64,000 nt of DNA from positions 1,055,985-1,119,984 of the forward strand of contig JANPWX010020199.1 in assembly GCA_024734555.1 (NCBI GenBank). The letters are read 5' to 3'. The notes below the pieces were generated by a model, which saw only the letters and a program-made list of their open reading frames with translations, made no database searches and was not told the DNA's origin. A program made the translations under genes and the position numbers. Numbering within the stretch: position 1 is the stretch's first letter; each line of letters begins with the position of its first letter. Below, one piece after another: positions 37,646-48,960 of the stretch. The stretch comes from Trochalopteron elliotii. Taxonomy: Eukaryota > Chordata > Aves > Passeriformes > Leiothrichidae.

Positions 37646-38266
37646 ATGGAGCCGGGCAAGGAGCCCCGAGTGACCGCGGAGGAGAAGCCCAGCGAACCAG
37701 AGCAGGCGGTTTCCTTCCAGGCCCGGCTNNNNNNNNNNNNNNNNNNNNNNNNNNNNNNNNNNNNNNNNNNNNNNNNNNNNNNNNNNNNNNNNNNNNNNNN
37801 NNNNNNNNNNNNNNNNNNNNNNNNNNNNNNNNNNNNNNNNNNNNNNNNNNNNNNNNNNNNNNNNNNNNNNNNNNNNNNNNNNNNNNNNNNNNNNNNNNNN
37901 NNNNNNNNNNNNNNNNNNNNNNNNNNNNNNNNNNNNNNNNNNNNNNNNNNNNNNNNNNNNNNNNNNNNNNNNNNNNNNNNNNNNNNNNNNNNNNNNNNNN
38001 NNNNNNNNNNNNNNNNNNNNNNNNNNNNNNNNNNNNNNNNNNNNNNNNNNNNNNNNNNNNNNNNNNNNNNNNNNNNNNNNNNNNNNNNNNNNNNNNNNNN
38101 NNNNNNNNNNCCGGCTGGCAGGGAGGGGCGCCGGCCCGCGGCGCACCTGTCCCACCAGAAGAGCTCCTCGCTGCCCAGTACAGCTTGCCTGGAGCAGCTG
38201 CTGCAGGGCTCGCCCGCCGCCGGCAGGATCCAGGACCAGCGGACGGAGGACGGCGACAGCAGCGCG
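37646..38266 (+). CDS. MCTP1: MCTP1 exon 1, coding part (N-terminus of multiple C2 and transmembrane domain-containing protein 1), with assembly gap
   Basis: Recognised by similarity recalled from the vertebrate MCTP1 N-terminus. Before the gap the protein opens MEPGKEP and reaches VSFQARL, matching the SFQARL of human MCTP1. After the gap HLSHQKSSSLPSTACLEQLL is nearly identical to the human segment HLCHQKSSSLPGTACLEQLL, followed by a variable acidic/serine stretch ending DGDSSA. MCTP1 carries three C2 domains and two C-terminal membrane spans and acts at ER/endosomal and synaptic-vesicle membranes; none of those domains is in this exon, which encodes only the disordered N-terminal region. 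The ATG at 37646 is the first in-frame ATG and has a strong Kozak context (A at -3, G at +4). Including the Ns the exon gives 207 codons, close to the roughly 220 I recall for human, and the frame agrees on both sides of the N run. It ends on a codon boundary at a GT donor. The gene symbol is confident; residues inside the gap are unknown. Confidence 0.9.
37729..38110. other. Assembly gap (382 Ns) inside MCTP1 exon 1
   Basis: A run of N interrupts the exon after the codons for QAR and the first two bases of a Leu codon, and resumes at PAGREG. The exon stays open in the same frame on both sides, so the gap length is probably an estimate and not an arbitrary filler. By comparison with the human protein the missing part should encode the basic, glycine/serine-rich stretch between the QARL motif and the HQKSSSLP motif. 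The hexamer CCGGCT occurs immediately on both sides of the gap (37723-37728 and 38111-38116), which could be chance or a join artefact. Confidence 0.98.
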
Positions 38267-38272
38267 GTGCGT
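38267..38272 (+). other. MCTP1: Splice donor of MCTP1 exon 1
   Basis: The coding similarity ends at ...GACAGCAGCGCG and is followed by GTGCGT, an acceptable U2-type donor with GT at 38267-38268. The human protein reads GSS then QKII at the corresponding exon 1/exon 2 junction, so a donor just after SSA is where it is expected. The junction falls between codons (phase 0). Confidence 0.7.
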
Positions 38273-40499
38273 GCCGGCCTGCGTCGCCTCTCTCCGTACA
38301 GGGCCGGGTCGGGCGGGAGGGGTGGTAATCCCTGGGGAGGGGAGAGGAGGTGGGAAGGGAGCTGAGGTAAGGAGAGGTGGGAGGGCGACTGCTGGGGAAG
38401 GTAGCTAAGGTGAGGCGAAGGACGGCCACAGCTGAGTCTCAGCCCTCCTCCCCCTGGCTCGCTGTTCAGGAGTGCCCTTCGGCTGTGGGGGGAACGGCTC
38501 GAGCCCAGCCCGCATCCCGCGTCGGAGCCCGGCATTCCCTCAACACGCCTGACCGGCGGTGCGGCGGGCCCGAGCCGTGGGAGCCCCTCTGCTAGCCGTG
38601 CTGCTGCTCCGCTGCAGGAGCGACCTCCCTCAGACCTTCATTGCATAAACCATGCAGGGGAAAGGTGTCTCGGAGGCTGGAGTCAGGCTTCCCTTGCTCG
38701 CACGCCTTTCCCCGGTGGCCGCCTCGCACGTCTGTGAGGGCCGTCTCCGCTGGTGTCTGCTCTTAACACATGCAGCACTGCTTTTCCTCAGGTAACCTCG
38801 GCTTTTTTCCTTGTTTGGTTATCCAAATTTGAGTTACTGTGTCTTTTGATTTCTGCAAGACACGAAGGACGACCACTAATACACATTTAATAGATGGTAG
38901 GTAATTATTTGGTAGTTACACACTGGGTACTGCCTCATGCAGCTGTTAGTTCAGTCTGCGAGACCATCGTTCAGGTTTGTTGGGAGAAGGCAGTAAACAA
39001 AGCCATAACTCTTCCAACTGTCAGTTTTTAAATTACGTGGTGAAGCTACTGTTGATAAGGGCTGCTGAATCTTGGAATAAATTTACTGTGAGGAAAGTGC
39101 AAAGCGTAAGTATTTTTGGATCTTGTGTAATTCTAAGCAGCCATCCACCTTTTTCAGGAATAACTGAGTAATGCTTATTATTATAAATTGTTTTATGTCA
39201 TAATCAGGGAGAAATGAGTAGCTGAAGTAAAAAAAATGCTCTATGTGTTGTCAAAAATAGGCTGTATAAATGTATTTGGCTGCTGCCAGAGCAGTACCTA
39301 TGCTAATGAAGAATGATAGTAGTTCTGCAGTGATTTGCAAGTGTACCTTGAGGTCAGTGGTACTTTAATGTCCCTCTGCAGAATTCAAAGGAGTTCATCT
39401 TCACAAATATGGGACCAAGACTTAACTTTATGCCATGGGGTTGCTTTGGTTATAATCACTGGCCTAACTGGAAACTACTGTGGTTATCTCTTGTATAATG
39501 CTAGTAAAGGGTTTAACTCATTGCTTATTGAGGTGGGATTATAGGTATCTATAAAGTGGGCATTTCCCTGCAGTAGTGAATATCTTCCTCCCCAAACCAC
39601 TTGCTCACAAGAATGTATTGTGCATTTTAAGTATTTAAGTACTATTTTTGGAGATGACAGGACATTATTCTGCTTTAAAGACTGCAGCATCTAGCAATAT
39701 GAAAATGTGTGGCTTTCTTCAGTGTTGTTCTGCTGTTGTGTTTAGTAAAGTATAGTAAATGTTTATTTACAAAACACATCAAGTGCTTTTTAGTTGTGAG
39801 GGCATTACTCTTGTTTAGAACAAGGTACAGTCACAGCATTTGGAAAGAATACTGCTAAATCAAATCAGTTTAGGCTTTCTAACACTCGTTTTTAATCAGC
39901 AGGATTATGACTGATTCTTCCAAGTGTTTTCTAGTATTAATTTGGGCTGTGCCTGGATACCAGATATGCTGGTTTCGGTAATAAAAACAGCTTGTTTGTG
40001 TGTTGGTGAAGTTTGCAGAGCTGCTGATTGTGTTTGTTTCAGAGGGATGATCTGAAACGGAATAGCTTTCCTGCTGTTTCATAATAAGCACGTTCACTGC
40101 TTTTCTCAACTCTAAAGCATGATCTCACTTGGGTTATTAAATCTAGTTTAATTCCAGCTTCATCGAGTTACAGGATATTTGGGGAAATAAAACTCCAACT
40201 ATAAAGCATTGTTAATTGTCTTCAAGTATGCCTGGTACTGTTCAGTGATCTGTTAACACAGTAAATACCTTCCACTGTGAGCAGCTGGAGTTTCCAATTC
40301 AGTGTACCTCAGGAGTCAAGATTTGCAAGCTTACAGGGTGCACCTCAGGGCAGTAAAGTCCCTGCCTAACCTCAGTCATGGCCTTTACACCCCTCTGAGG
40401 ATTTGGAATTACATATCTGGTAACATGAGTTTGGAATAACTTGCATTTTTCAAATCCAAGTTTTACTTGAGCTCTGAATGGCCCAGCTGAGCTTGGCTC

Positions 40500-40780
40500 T
40501 GTGCTGCCCCTTCTCTCTCTCCTTTTTTCTAATTTTCCCTGGAGCGGTAGTCTTGGCCTCGGCATTGCTGTCCTTCAGCACCACATCTTAAAGCCACAGC
40601 TCGGAGGAATGGGAAGGGGACTGATGGTGGTGAAGAGGGGCTGGGTCCACCTGACTGATCCCCATACTGTCTCCCTGGAGAGAGCCAGGCAAGATGGTGC
40701 ACTTCCCCTCCTGCTCCTTGGCTTTTCCTGCTGGGACCACACTCATCACAGCAATGATGTGGGTGGTATGGAATAAACAG
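40500..40780. repeat. Possible LTR-like fragment
   Basis: A GC-richer block in AT-rich intron. Its right end (ATGATGTGGGTGGTATGGAA) resembles the end of the block near 24.57 kb and is reminiscent of the complement of a conserved stretch in avian ERVL LTRs. No termini or duplication was found, so the family and strand are unsure. Confidence 0.25.
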
Positions 40781-43700
40781 TGTTAAAAGCTCCATTCCAT
40801 TTTTTTTGTAACCAGGACACAGCAGCACAGACTTTCAGTGGTGTCTGGATTTTCATTGTCTTTCATTGCAGCTTTACATGTCCAAAGATTAAAAAAAAGT
40901 ATATTAGAATCATTAAAATGAGATTAAATTTTCTAAGAGTAAATCAGCATAAATTTGCAACTTGTTTTAAAATATATGTAAAATTTTATTGAAATAGAGA
41001 ACAAGCAGATGCTACTGCCTCCTTTGCATCAAGACTGTTGAATTTTTTATCAAATCTGCACACAAAAAGATTACTACATATATTAAGGGAGATAGCGGAG
41101 AGAAATAAAATCCCACAATAAGTCAATTTTTTTGTGCTTTTAAGCTGAAATAATACAGTTCTCATCAGTGAAAAGGAGTGTAAGTTACCCGGTGGGAAGA
41201 CTTGTATTGTAAGATTTTATACTGAAATTTAATTTTTGGCATAATCAAGCCGTTTAAATTTAATTTGAACTGATTATAATGTGATATAGCACTATTGCAT
41301 TGGGCATGGACAGTCTAGCAAAGACCTAGTTTTTTCAGTGTTGAATAAAGCTTCTGTTGCATTGAATAGGATTAGTGTCTTAGGTTTGAGTAGCGCTGCG
41401 CAAATAGAAGTGTAGTCTTGTGCAAACAAAACCTTTTATATTTGAGCACTAAACACTAACATAGTTCTTTGCTGAAGACTGAATACTTCTTGGAGCTAGC
41501 TGTCTGTGAATATTTTTGGAAAGGGCATTTTAAGTATTTATTGGAAGGAAACTTAGGTTTCTTTTAAACAGTAAGTGAAAAAGAAATGAACACATGTGCA
41601 GTTATACATCTTTCTTCCAGTTTCCAAAGTCTATGAGACAGGTTTCCATGGCCAAACTTTTCACACCTTTCCATATGGCAGCCAATCACTGTAATGTAGC
41701 TGAGAACCACATATGTGTTGCATCCTTGAACCACTGAGACGATGGTGATGGATGCCTCCTAGAGTGTCCCCTGGACGGGAGATGGCAACAACACTCCAGG
41801 AGCAATGCTTCACAATGCTTCCAGTGTCTGAGTGTGCTGCCATGGCCCAAGGCAGTTCAGCAAGGGTTTTTCTACTTGCCCCTTTTAATTTTTCTGTCTG
41901 TGCTGGCTGGAGCATGAATTTATCTGACAGTGCCTGTGCCAGCATGGCCTTTCGCTTTAATATGAGACACAACTTTGCATGAGAAGTTTTACGTCACTTG
42001 TATTTTGTCACAGTAATTTAGTAAAAACCAGGGGGATGGAAATATCCCGGTTTCTTAAGGTTTGCAGTAATAGAGACCCTACAAGTGTTTTACTGTCTTA
42101 ATCAAAGAAGATGGATCTGGGCATATGTAGTACTGAACCAACAGTGAACATGAAGAGGGCTTAGGAAGAGGGTTCTTGATTAAGGGATGTCCAGGCTGCA
42201 GTCTGACTGCCACAGTGAGAACTCTTGTGGGCGCTCCTCTCCAGTGTGTTTTCTTTCAAGATTACAACAAATCTTATAACGAAAAATTTTGTAATTTCAT
42301 GACTTCTTAAAATGTGTCCAGATTGATCCGTTACAACCAAAAGAGTGGGCAGGTTCTTAACCCCTTCCCTCAATGCTTCCAGTTCTGTGAGTGGCTATGT
42401 GAGTAACTTGGAGGTGTGGGACAGCACTGGGGTTATTGCAGAGGGAAGATGGGGGCTCTCTAGGGCTGCTGCTCAACCTCTAATTTCTTAGCCATAAGAA
42501 AGCAAGTTTCTTTAATTTTGTGACACATGGAGCTATTTGTTTCATTAATAAGCAGGGATTGGAAATCAGTGGTCTAGAATATATAATACAGACTGATGAC
42601 AGATGAGGTGAAGTGAAAAACTGGAGGTGCATCCAGCTACAGGGTCTTTCCCATTCTTAAAAATAAAGGATAACTATTAGTCAATAAAGTTGATGTAAGA
42701 GGGTGAACTGTGTGTCACAAGAGGAGGACCTGCAGAAAAAAGGGGAGTTTAGTGAGCTGGATTGTATGAGGGGACATTGCACTTTCAGGGCAAAGAGCAT
42801 TGTCTTGTACTGAGATGTTGGGAAAGAGAAGGAAAATTGTAGTGAGTAGAAAGGAGTACAGGTTGAGCTGGGAGGAAACCTGAAGAGGAGAGAGGGGAGT
42901 TTGAATTTAGTGAGGAGTGGGATGCAGAGCCAGTGAAGACCAGACTGGCATACCATGCATGTTTCTCTGCCTATACCAGAATGAATCTATAATTGGTTTA
43001 GAGCTGTTTGAATTGGTGAAGTTACACAAGGGAAAAATTTGATTTGTTTGTTATAATTGGCATATGTCACAGGTAATTGATCCAGCCAAAGAAGGAAAAA
43101 GAACAAGAAAAGACAAAAGGCTGAAATGTCAATGAAAAGCTACACAGATAATGTCACCCAAGAGGATCTTAATTGCTGCTTTAATTTCACTGAGAAAGAT
43201 GAAGGTGGTGAGAAAATTTGAAAACTGCTGACTGTCAAGGATTAATTACCTTTTCCTGACACAATGCCAGTACAAAACAAAAAGAGTTGGAGAGAGCTAA
43301 TTTGCACATGCTATTTGGAGCATGATTTGAGAGCAGCATAATTCTGAAAATTAAGAGGGCAAATGGGAAAATGAGAGAACGGTTGATTTTAGGGTTGTGG
43401 CCACTGACAAAGAGGGAATGAGTATATGAAAAAATCTTTAGGCTGGGTGAGAAGACCGTGGAGCTGGTTAAATGACATAGAAATAGCAACCACAAGTAAA
43501 AAGCTGTTGGAAAAGTTTGTTTCTTATAAGACAGCTGTAGCAGTTGATCAAACCTATTTGTTTCTCCAAGAGTTTAATTAGACATCTGATTTTGTTAAGG
43601 GATAGTCTGCATTGCCCAATTTTTCATGTATTAATCTCTAATAAAAGGTTAATCTTTCAGCAGTTTGAGATGTACTAATCTGTTTCTTGTGGTCTGTCAG

Positions 43701-44551
43701 CATCTGATCAGACTGTCAGTTTATGGTATTTTAATAGTGTACATATATTACTGGAAGAAAAATCCAGATGTGGCACAATAGAGTTGTATTTAATTATATC
43801 TTGAATGACCTCTGCTCAATTAACTAAGAATCTGCAGAGTTTTCGAAGTGAGCTACATGATTTTTCAGAATTGGCAGTTTGCATTTATCAATGAAAAATT
43901 TAGATATTTTAAACTGAACTAATAGCAGCTATTGATTTACTGATTATCTATGATCTCATTTATACTTTAATTCCTCTTCTCACCCTTTGCATTTACTGCT
44001 CATATATAAAGGTGTTTATAGTAAAATAATTATATTGAAAATAATAGATTTTTGGAGGATAGGAATTGCCACAGTCCTTGCACTGAAAGATCAAATATAT
44101 GCTTATTTTGTAACAAGTGACTCTGCTGTGAGATTTTTAAGTTTCAAGGATTTTGTCTGGATTTCAAGTGACTGTGTCAAAACTCTTACTTCAGTGTACT
44201 TCATACGTGTGTTTCATAACCTGCTGACCTGTGCTGAACTTTTAAAATTTAGAAATAGAGATACATAAACTTGGTAGTAGCATTAGACTTTCTTTTTTTC
44301 CAAGAAATGCTGAAAAATGTTCCTTCCATCTTTTTGGAGTGTTGAATGCAGAAAATCAGTCATACCAGTAAGACGTATCATCAGTTACTATATTGATGCA
44401 GAGAGAATTACTTTCTAGTGTTTAAAAAAAAAAATTACTAAAACGGTTTTAAAACTGCCACTATGTCATTTAACACCCAGCTTTGTAGGAAGTTCTAGCT
44501 TAACCGGTTTGTCTTGTGTTATGTGGTAATAAATGAATAGACCCAAGTGTC

Positions 44552-44567
44552 TTTTTTTTTTTTTTTT
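44552..44567 (+). repeat. Poly(T) tract, 16 bases
   Basis: Uninterrupted T run in intron 1, possibly the reverse of an old retroposon tail. Nothing recognisable flanks it. Confidence 0.85.
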
Positions 44568-45049
44568 AACTTCTTGGATAAATTTCTGGACTTTAGCAAG
44601 ACGACTGAGAACTCACCATTGATATGAAGATATTATTTGCTTTTTCCTCTCTAATCTTACTATATCTATGCTAGTTCTTTGATATTACAAGTGTTATCTT
44701 CTAGGGAATTTTAAGAAGGTAGCTGTAATGTAAGTCCTGAAGCTTTCAAGTTTAAAAAAGAAATATTTTCTCTTCCTTGTAAAAGAAGGCATAATCCCCC
44801 CTATTTTTATCTATGGTAGACTTAATTTATCAACATGACAAATTAGATCACCTTTAGTCCAGTACGGAGATTTTTTAATGGGTAGTTTGTGTTCTGCTCA
44901 GCGTACATTCCATTCAGTATATTTCTGTAAGGGTGAACTGATTACAAACCATAGCAAGTGCACCAGAATTGTCTCTCTGTATTTGTGTATATTGAAGTCT
45001 TGTGGGGTAGGTGATTGTGCTTGCTTGAAGGTAAAGTAGCAGGAGAAAT

Positions 45050-45790
45050 TAACTCCATGCAAATATCTTGTGAGAGATTTCAAGATGGAGTTACAATTTA
45101 ATAAGAAAATTACAATAAAGGCAGAAAGTACAGAAACACTGGCTTAAACTGACAAAGTCAGAGTATAGCCTGGCCCCTGTTGGTCAGGAGTGGTGGTTGC
45201 AGTCCAATTAAGCAGTAGTTGCAGGGGCTGCTGAAATGATGGTTGTGGTCTTGTCGAATGCCATCATCCTGTGGAAATTTGGGTTCCCCCTCTGCCCATT
45301 AGTGCCCATTAGTGCCCATTAGTGATGGTTGTTCTCCCAGTCCCAAAACCCCAGATTACATACAGTCAGATTCAGGCAGCAATGTTCAGTACCTGCCCCA
45401 GGGCAGGGAATTCCACAATGGAATGTAATCCCATGAGTCATGGCATGTTTTGGGGAATCCTTGATGACATAGGTTGTTACAGCTGCCCATTGGGGCTGTT
45501 GAATCATTATGGCACATTGGCAGAGATGACCCCGTTAGGCTGGGTGTCCTGAAGACAAAGAAATGCTGTCCTGCCACACAGAGTTTAACACCCAGTTTGC
45601 AGTCTGGTGGTTGGGTGTGCATTGAGCTGTTGTTTCAAATGATCCTCCATTAACAGTTCATCAGGAATAATGTAGGTGGGTGTGAAATACATAGTTTGGC
45701 TACACCCATATGGGTACTCCTCCTGTAACCACGACAGTGATTCATACCTTGCCAGTAAACCAGAGGTTTCATATTTCAAAGGCTTAGGAG
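45050..45790 (-). mobile_element. Unclassified interspersed repeat, probably ERV-derived, antisense
   Basis: A block of distinct, GC-balanced sequence just upstream of the sense ERV. On the minus strand it has partly open frames (about 45779 to 45319, in two phases) with Cys/Trp-rich peptides such as LGFWDWENNHH, suggesting degraded viral or LTR-encoded sequence. Near its other edge the + strand has TTTAATAAGAAAATTACAAT, which could be an A/T-rich polyadenylation region. I cannot assign a family, and the ends are approximate. Confidence 0.35.
45294..45323 (+). repeat. 10-bp tandem, GCCCATTAGT x3
   Basis: Three exact, adjoining copies of GCCCATTAGT within the unclassified repeat at 45050-45790. 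Perfect copies in otherwise degraded sequence suggest a recent slippage expansion. Confidence 0.9.
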
Positions 45791-46051
45791 CAATGATATA
45801 CCATTGCTGTCAAAACATTAAGTTTTGAAAGGTTCAGACTCAGTGTGAGATGTGAGATCTGGGGATAAAAGTATTGCAGTACTGGGAGTTTTGTCAGTAA
45901 AAGCACCTCATGTTTCATAGGAGTGACTCTTTTTGTGAGGAGGAAGATGATGTCTTATCAAGTCAAGTGATTAATAAAGATGGTGAACAGCCTTGTTCCT
46001 TTGTGCTCTGCTTGGATGTTGCTGACTTGCTTTTGTGTGTCATCATTGGAG

Positions 46052-46112
46052 CAAATAAAATCATATAATCACAGAGTGGATTGTACAGGAAGGACCTGAA
46101 GGATCATTTCAG
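46052..46112 (-). mobile_element. Short CR1-like 3' end fragment, antisense
   Basis: ATCATATAATCACAGAGTGG followed by AGGAAGGACCTGAAGGATCA looks like the reverse of the last 60 bases of a CR1 element. It is short and diverged, so the call is tentative. Confidence 0.5.
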
Positions 46113-46236
46113 TGGCTTATAAACTGATGGATGTAAGTACTGTTACATGGATAATTTAACACAAAGGGATTTTTTTTATAATTAGCATAATATATCTTGT
46201 AGTGTATTGAATTAGCAGGATTAGGATGTATCAAGT

Positions 46237-46714
46237 TGTCCTAGTTTCGGCCAAAGAGAGAGCTAAATTTCTGACACTTCCCTTGAGGGGTTGCAACTTC
46301 AAGCCTTGCAGGCACCCCGGGATGGTTGTGCTATACCATTTATATCATCGTGGGGGGCAGGAGTAAGGGATTTACATTTCTTCGAAGAAGGGAGAAGTGA
46401 CTTTGGGTGGAAGAATAAGGCACGACATGAAGGATTGCTGCCATTTGGTTATTTTTTTGCCAGAGAGCAAGCACTGAATGCAGTGGGGCAGCTCCAGCTC
46501 TAACTGTGGTGCAGTCACACAGAGTTGAACTCAGTGAGCATTTTGCTTGTAAATCGCCCTCTCCATATAGTGTTGCTGTTAGTATTGTTATTGTTAATGT
46601 TTGTTTTCTTAGCACATTGCTGTTGGCCAGTAAATGGTTATCTCAACCTACTTCTGCCTTTTGTCCCTCTCTTACTGGCTGCATAAGGCTTAATTTCCAG
46701 CTAGGTTTAAACCA
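46237..46714 (+). repeat. 5' LTR of the sense ERVL-like element
   Basis: Opens TGTCCTAGTTTCGGCC, the usual start of a common avian ERVL LTR family, and closes CTAGGTTTAAACCA. A T-rich TATTGTTATTGTTAATG stretch and GGTTATCTCAACCTA lie toward the end, as in that family. Length is about 478 bp. A standard tRNA primer-binding site is not evident directly after it, so the right boundary is uncertain by some bases. Confidence 0.7.
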
Positions 46715-47299
46715 ATGTTTAACCGAAGAGTTCAGGTAATCTGAGATCTGTTCAGAGCCGGTTGGAAACAATTTTGATCTAAGCATTTTTTTGTGTTAGG
46801 TACAGAGCCCTCTGGTTACAATGTTGCTTGGTCTGTGCATGTGGATGTGGTACCTAACTCATATATTCCTGTATGTACTCCTCACGGTGCTCTTTTTCAG
46901 AATGGGGAGAAGGGAAAGAAAGGCTTTGTTGCTGTACCGTGTGACATGCTGTATGATTTGATAACATCAAGGGCAATGAGGGTCATTTGGGATGTGTGTT
47001 CAGTGCTGCTCTTCTGCCTGGGCCTGGGGTGGTACCTCTGAGAATTTATTAATAATTGTACCCACTTTGGGGGGTAGAACAGGAGAAGATAATGCCCATG
47101 GGCCAATTAGGATAGAACAAGATGTAAAAACTTTCTCTACAGTGCAGCCGGGAGAATGGTCTCTGGATCTCTGGTAAAAATTACCCACAGAGATTCAAGG
47201 GTGACCCTTGGGTTTTTGGAGTCAGGGATACAAAGAATCCAGCCTGCTATCCCTGACTAAAAATGAGATCCCTGCTGTTTATTGAAGGGGTTTGAGCTG

Positions 47300-48950
47300 T
47301 TTTGGAAGTGATGAGCACCAAAGCACAGCCCCTCCTGTCACCCTGACTGCTGGTTCTGGGCTGGATGCTCAAAGGGGCATTTCCTTACATACTCTATGCC
47401 ACTGCTACTACATGGAGTAAGTGGATTGGTCTGACCATCCAGTGAGCTCAAATGGGAAATGGCCATTGCTCTGGAATCTTGGAAATTATTATGAACTGGT
47501 CCAAAGGTGAAAATTTTGGATTATTATCAGGAGAGAAGGACATGCGCTGAGGATGCCCCACCACATAATCAACTACCAGAAAATGAAAAGAATATATACT
47601 CTATTTCATGATGGTTCCTGCACTGTTTGAAGAGTATATCAAAAATAGAAACTATGTTACAGAGTCCGACATGGCAAGTCACAGAAGCTATGGAGGCACA
47701 AGGTGCATCAAGTCAGGTTGCAGAGCTGAAAGTCATCCAGCTGGCTTTAGATACCACTGAATGAAAGAAGTATCAGTGCTCTACCTCTGCACTGACTTGT
47801 GGATGACAGTAAATGCATTGCAGGCATGGCTGGACCAATGGAAAAGGACCAACTAGTAGGACAGAGGAAAACCCATCTGGGCTGATGAATTGTGGTGAGG
47901 CATCATTGGCCAGGTAGAGAAGCTGGCTGTAAAAGATTGAGTAGATGCACACTCACCCAGGAGTTGAGCTACTGAAGAGCATTTCAAGAGTGGACAGATG
48001 GATTGGGCTGCCAAGATTAAAGTGTCTCAGTGGACCTGGACTGGCAGCATAAGGGTGAATTATTTCTTGCATGATGGGCCTCAGGTTATCAGGGAAGTGT
48101 GGCAAAATAGAGAAGGGCTTGTGATCAAGGGATGGACTTAATAATGACAGTATGTCCCAGGTTATCCATAACTATGAAACATTCACTGCAATCAAGCAGC
48201 CCAAGCAGGTAAAGCTGCTGTAGTATGAAGGGACAATGGTTGAAATATAAATATGAGGAGGTCTGGCAGATTAATTACATCATACACCACATGTACCTGC
48301 CAAGGCAATTGTTACATGCTTGCAGTGGTTTAAAGAGCCACTGTGTGGCTGGAGATGTACCCTGTGCCTTCCACTGCCTGGAACATCATCTTGGAGTTTG
48401 AAGACTAAGTCCTGTGGTGACATGGCACCCCAGAAAGAACTGAGTTGGACAATGAAACTAATTTTAAAAATATTTCACAGAAACAGCTGGGCCAGAGAGC
48501 ATGCTATTGAGTGGGTATCATATTCTAGGTCTGCAGCACCCTATGGGAAAGTTGAATGATACAATGGACTGTTAAAAACCACACTGAAAGCAGTGGGTGG
48601 TTGGACCTACATTTAGCAAAGACAGTCTGGTTAGTTAACACCCAAGGCTTTCGCTTGAGCTGCCCCTCCCCTATCAAAACTTCCACATTTTGTAGACAGG
48701 TATAAAGTCTGCCTGGTACATATAAAAAATGTGTTAGGGAGAACAGTTTTGATTAGTTCTGCCTCCCATCTGTGGGATTTTTTTGTGCTCAAGGACCCAG
48801 GTGCACTTGGCAGACAATCCAGAGGGCCATGGAAAGACAACGTATACCCTAGGGAGATTTGATTCTTGGTTGAGAACAGTCTGTAATGGTGAATTGTGTG
48901 TGTAATATTGGTTGCTGAATAACCCTACCACTATATTTCATAGCTACGAT
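47300..48950 (+). pseudogene. Broken ERV pol: RT end, RNase H and integrase remnants
   Basis: Read in changing + frames. The region near 47310-47600 corresponds to the C-terminal part of reverse transcriptase. An FHDGS motif at 47602-47616 and YLCTDLWMT-like residues at about 47780 mark RNase H. Integrase runs from about 47940. Its zinc-binding pair, normally Cys-x2-Cys, reads Tyr-Glu-Thr-Phe (codons 48173-48184). The first catalytic Asp after WQI reads Asn (AAT, 48273-48275). The second Asp is kept, in LDNETNF, and the Glu near 48555 is followed directly by a TGA stop. The remainder to about 48950 is the C-terminal integrase tail. In-frame stops throughout exclude a working enzyme. Confidence 0.7.
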
Positions 48951-48960
48951 GGACAGCATG

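Larger units (their letters stand above)
36850..38600. promoter_or_regulatory. MCTP1: CpG island covering MCTP1 promoter and exon 1
   Basis: Sequence abruptly becomes GC- and CpG-rich from about 36850 and returns to AT-rich DNA after about 38620. It is the only such island in the window and surrounds the recognised first exon, the usual layout of a TATA-less housekeeping or neural vertebrate promoter. GC-box-like motifs occur upstream of the ATG, for example GGGGCGG at about 37501-37507 and CCGCCCC at about 37559-37565 (reverse orientation). No TATA box stands out at a sensible distance. The transcription start cannot be placed from sequence alone. The 382-base N run lies inside the island, as is common where GC-rich DNA resists sequencing. 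Confidence 0.8.
38620..45050. other. Intron 1 DNA without recognised elements
   Basis: AT-rich intronic sequence. Apart from a possible repeat near 40500-40780 and T/A homopolymers, I recognise no mobile element or exon. Overlapping frames on both strands at about 41661-41982 show no known domain. Confidence 0.5.
46237..48960 (+). mobile_element. ERVL-like provirus remnant, sense to MCTP1: 5' LTR, leader, broken pol
   Basis: A 5' LTR (46237-46714) is followed by a leader/gag-start segment (about 46750-47060) and a pol remnant (about 47300-48950). The same leader occurs in reverse at about 59100-59390, and stretches of pol recur in reverse at about 57340-58140, so the two loci carry the same family. 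Most of gag and the catalytic part of reverse transcriptase are missing. No env and no 3' LTR were found after 48960. Multiple stops and frame changes show it is long dead. It is sense-oriented inside intron 1, the less tolerated orientation for intronic ERVs. The class III assignment comes from the LTR start and pol type and is inference. Confidence 0.75.

Noticed and set aside
37261..38535. Long minus-strand and alternate-frame ORFs over the CpG island
   Set aside because: They are kept open by the run of Ns and by GC-rich sequence that lacks stops. The recognised protein is in the + frame starting at 37646.
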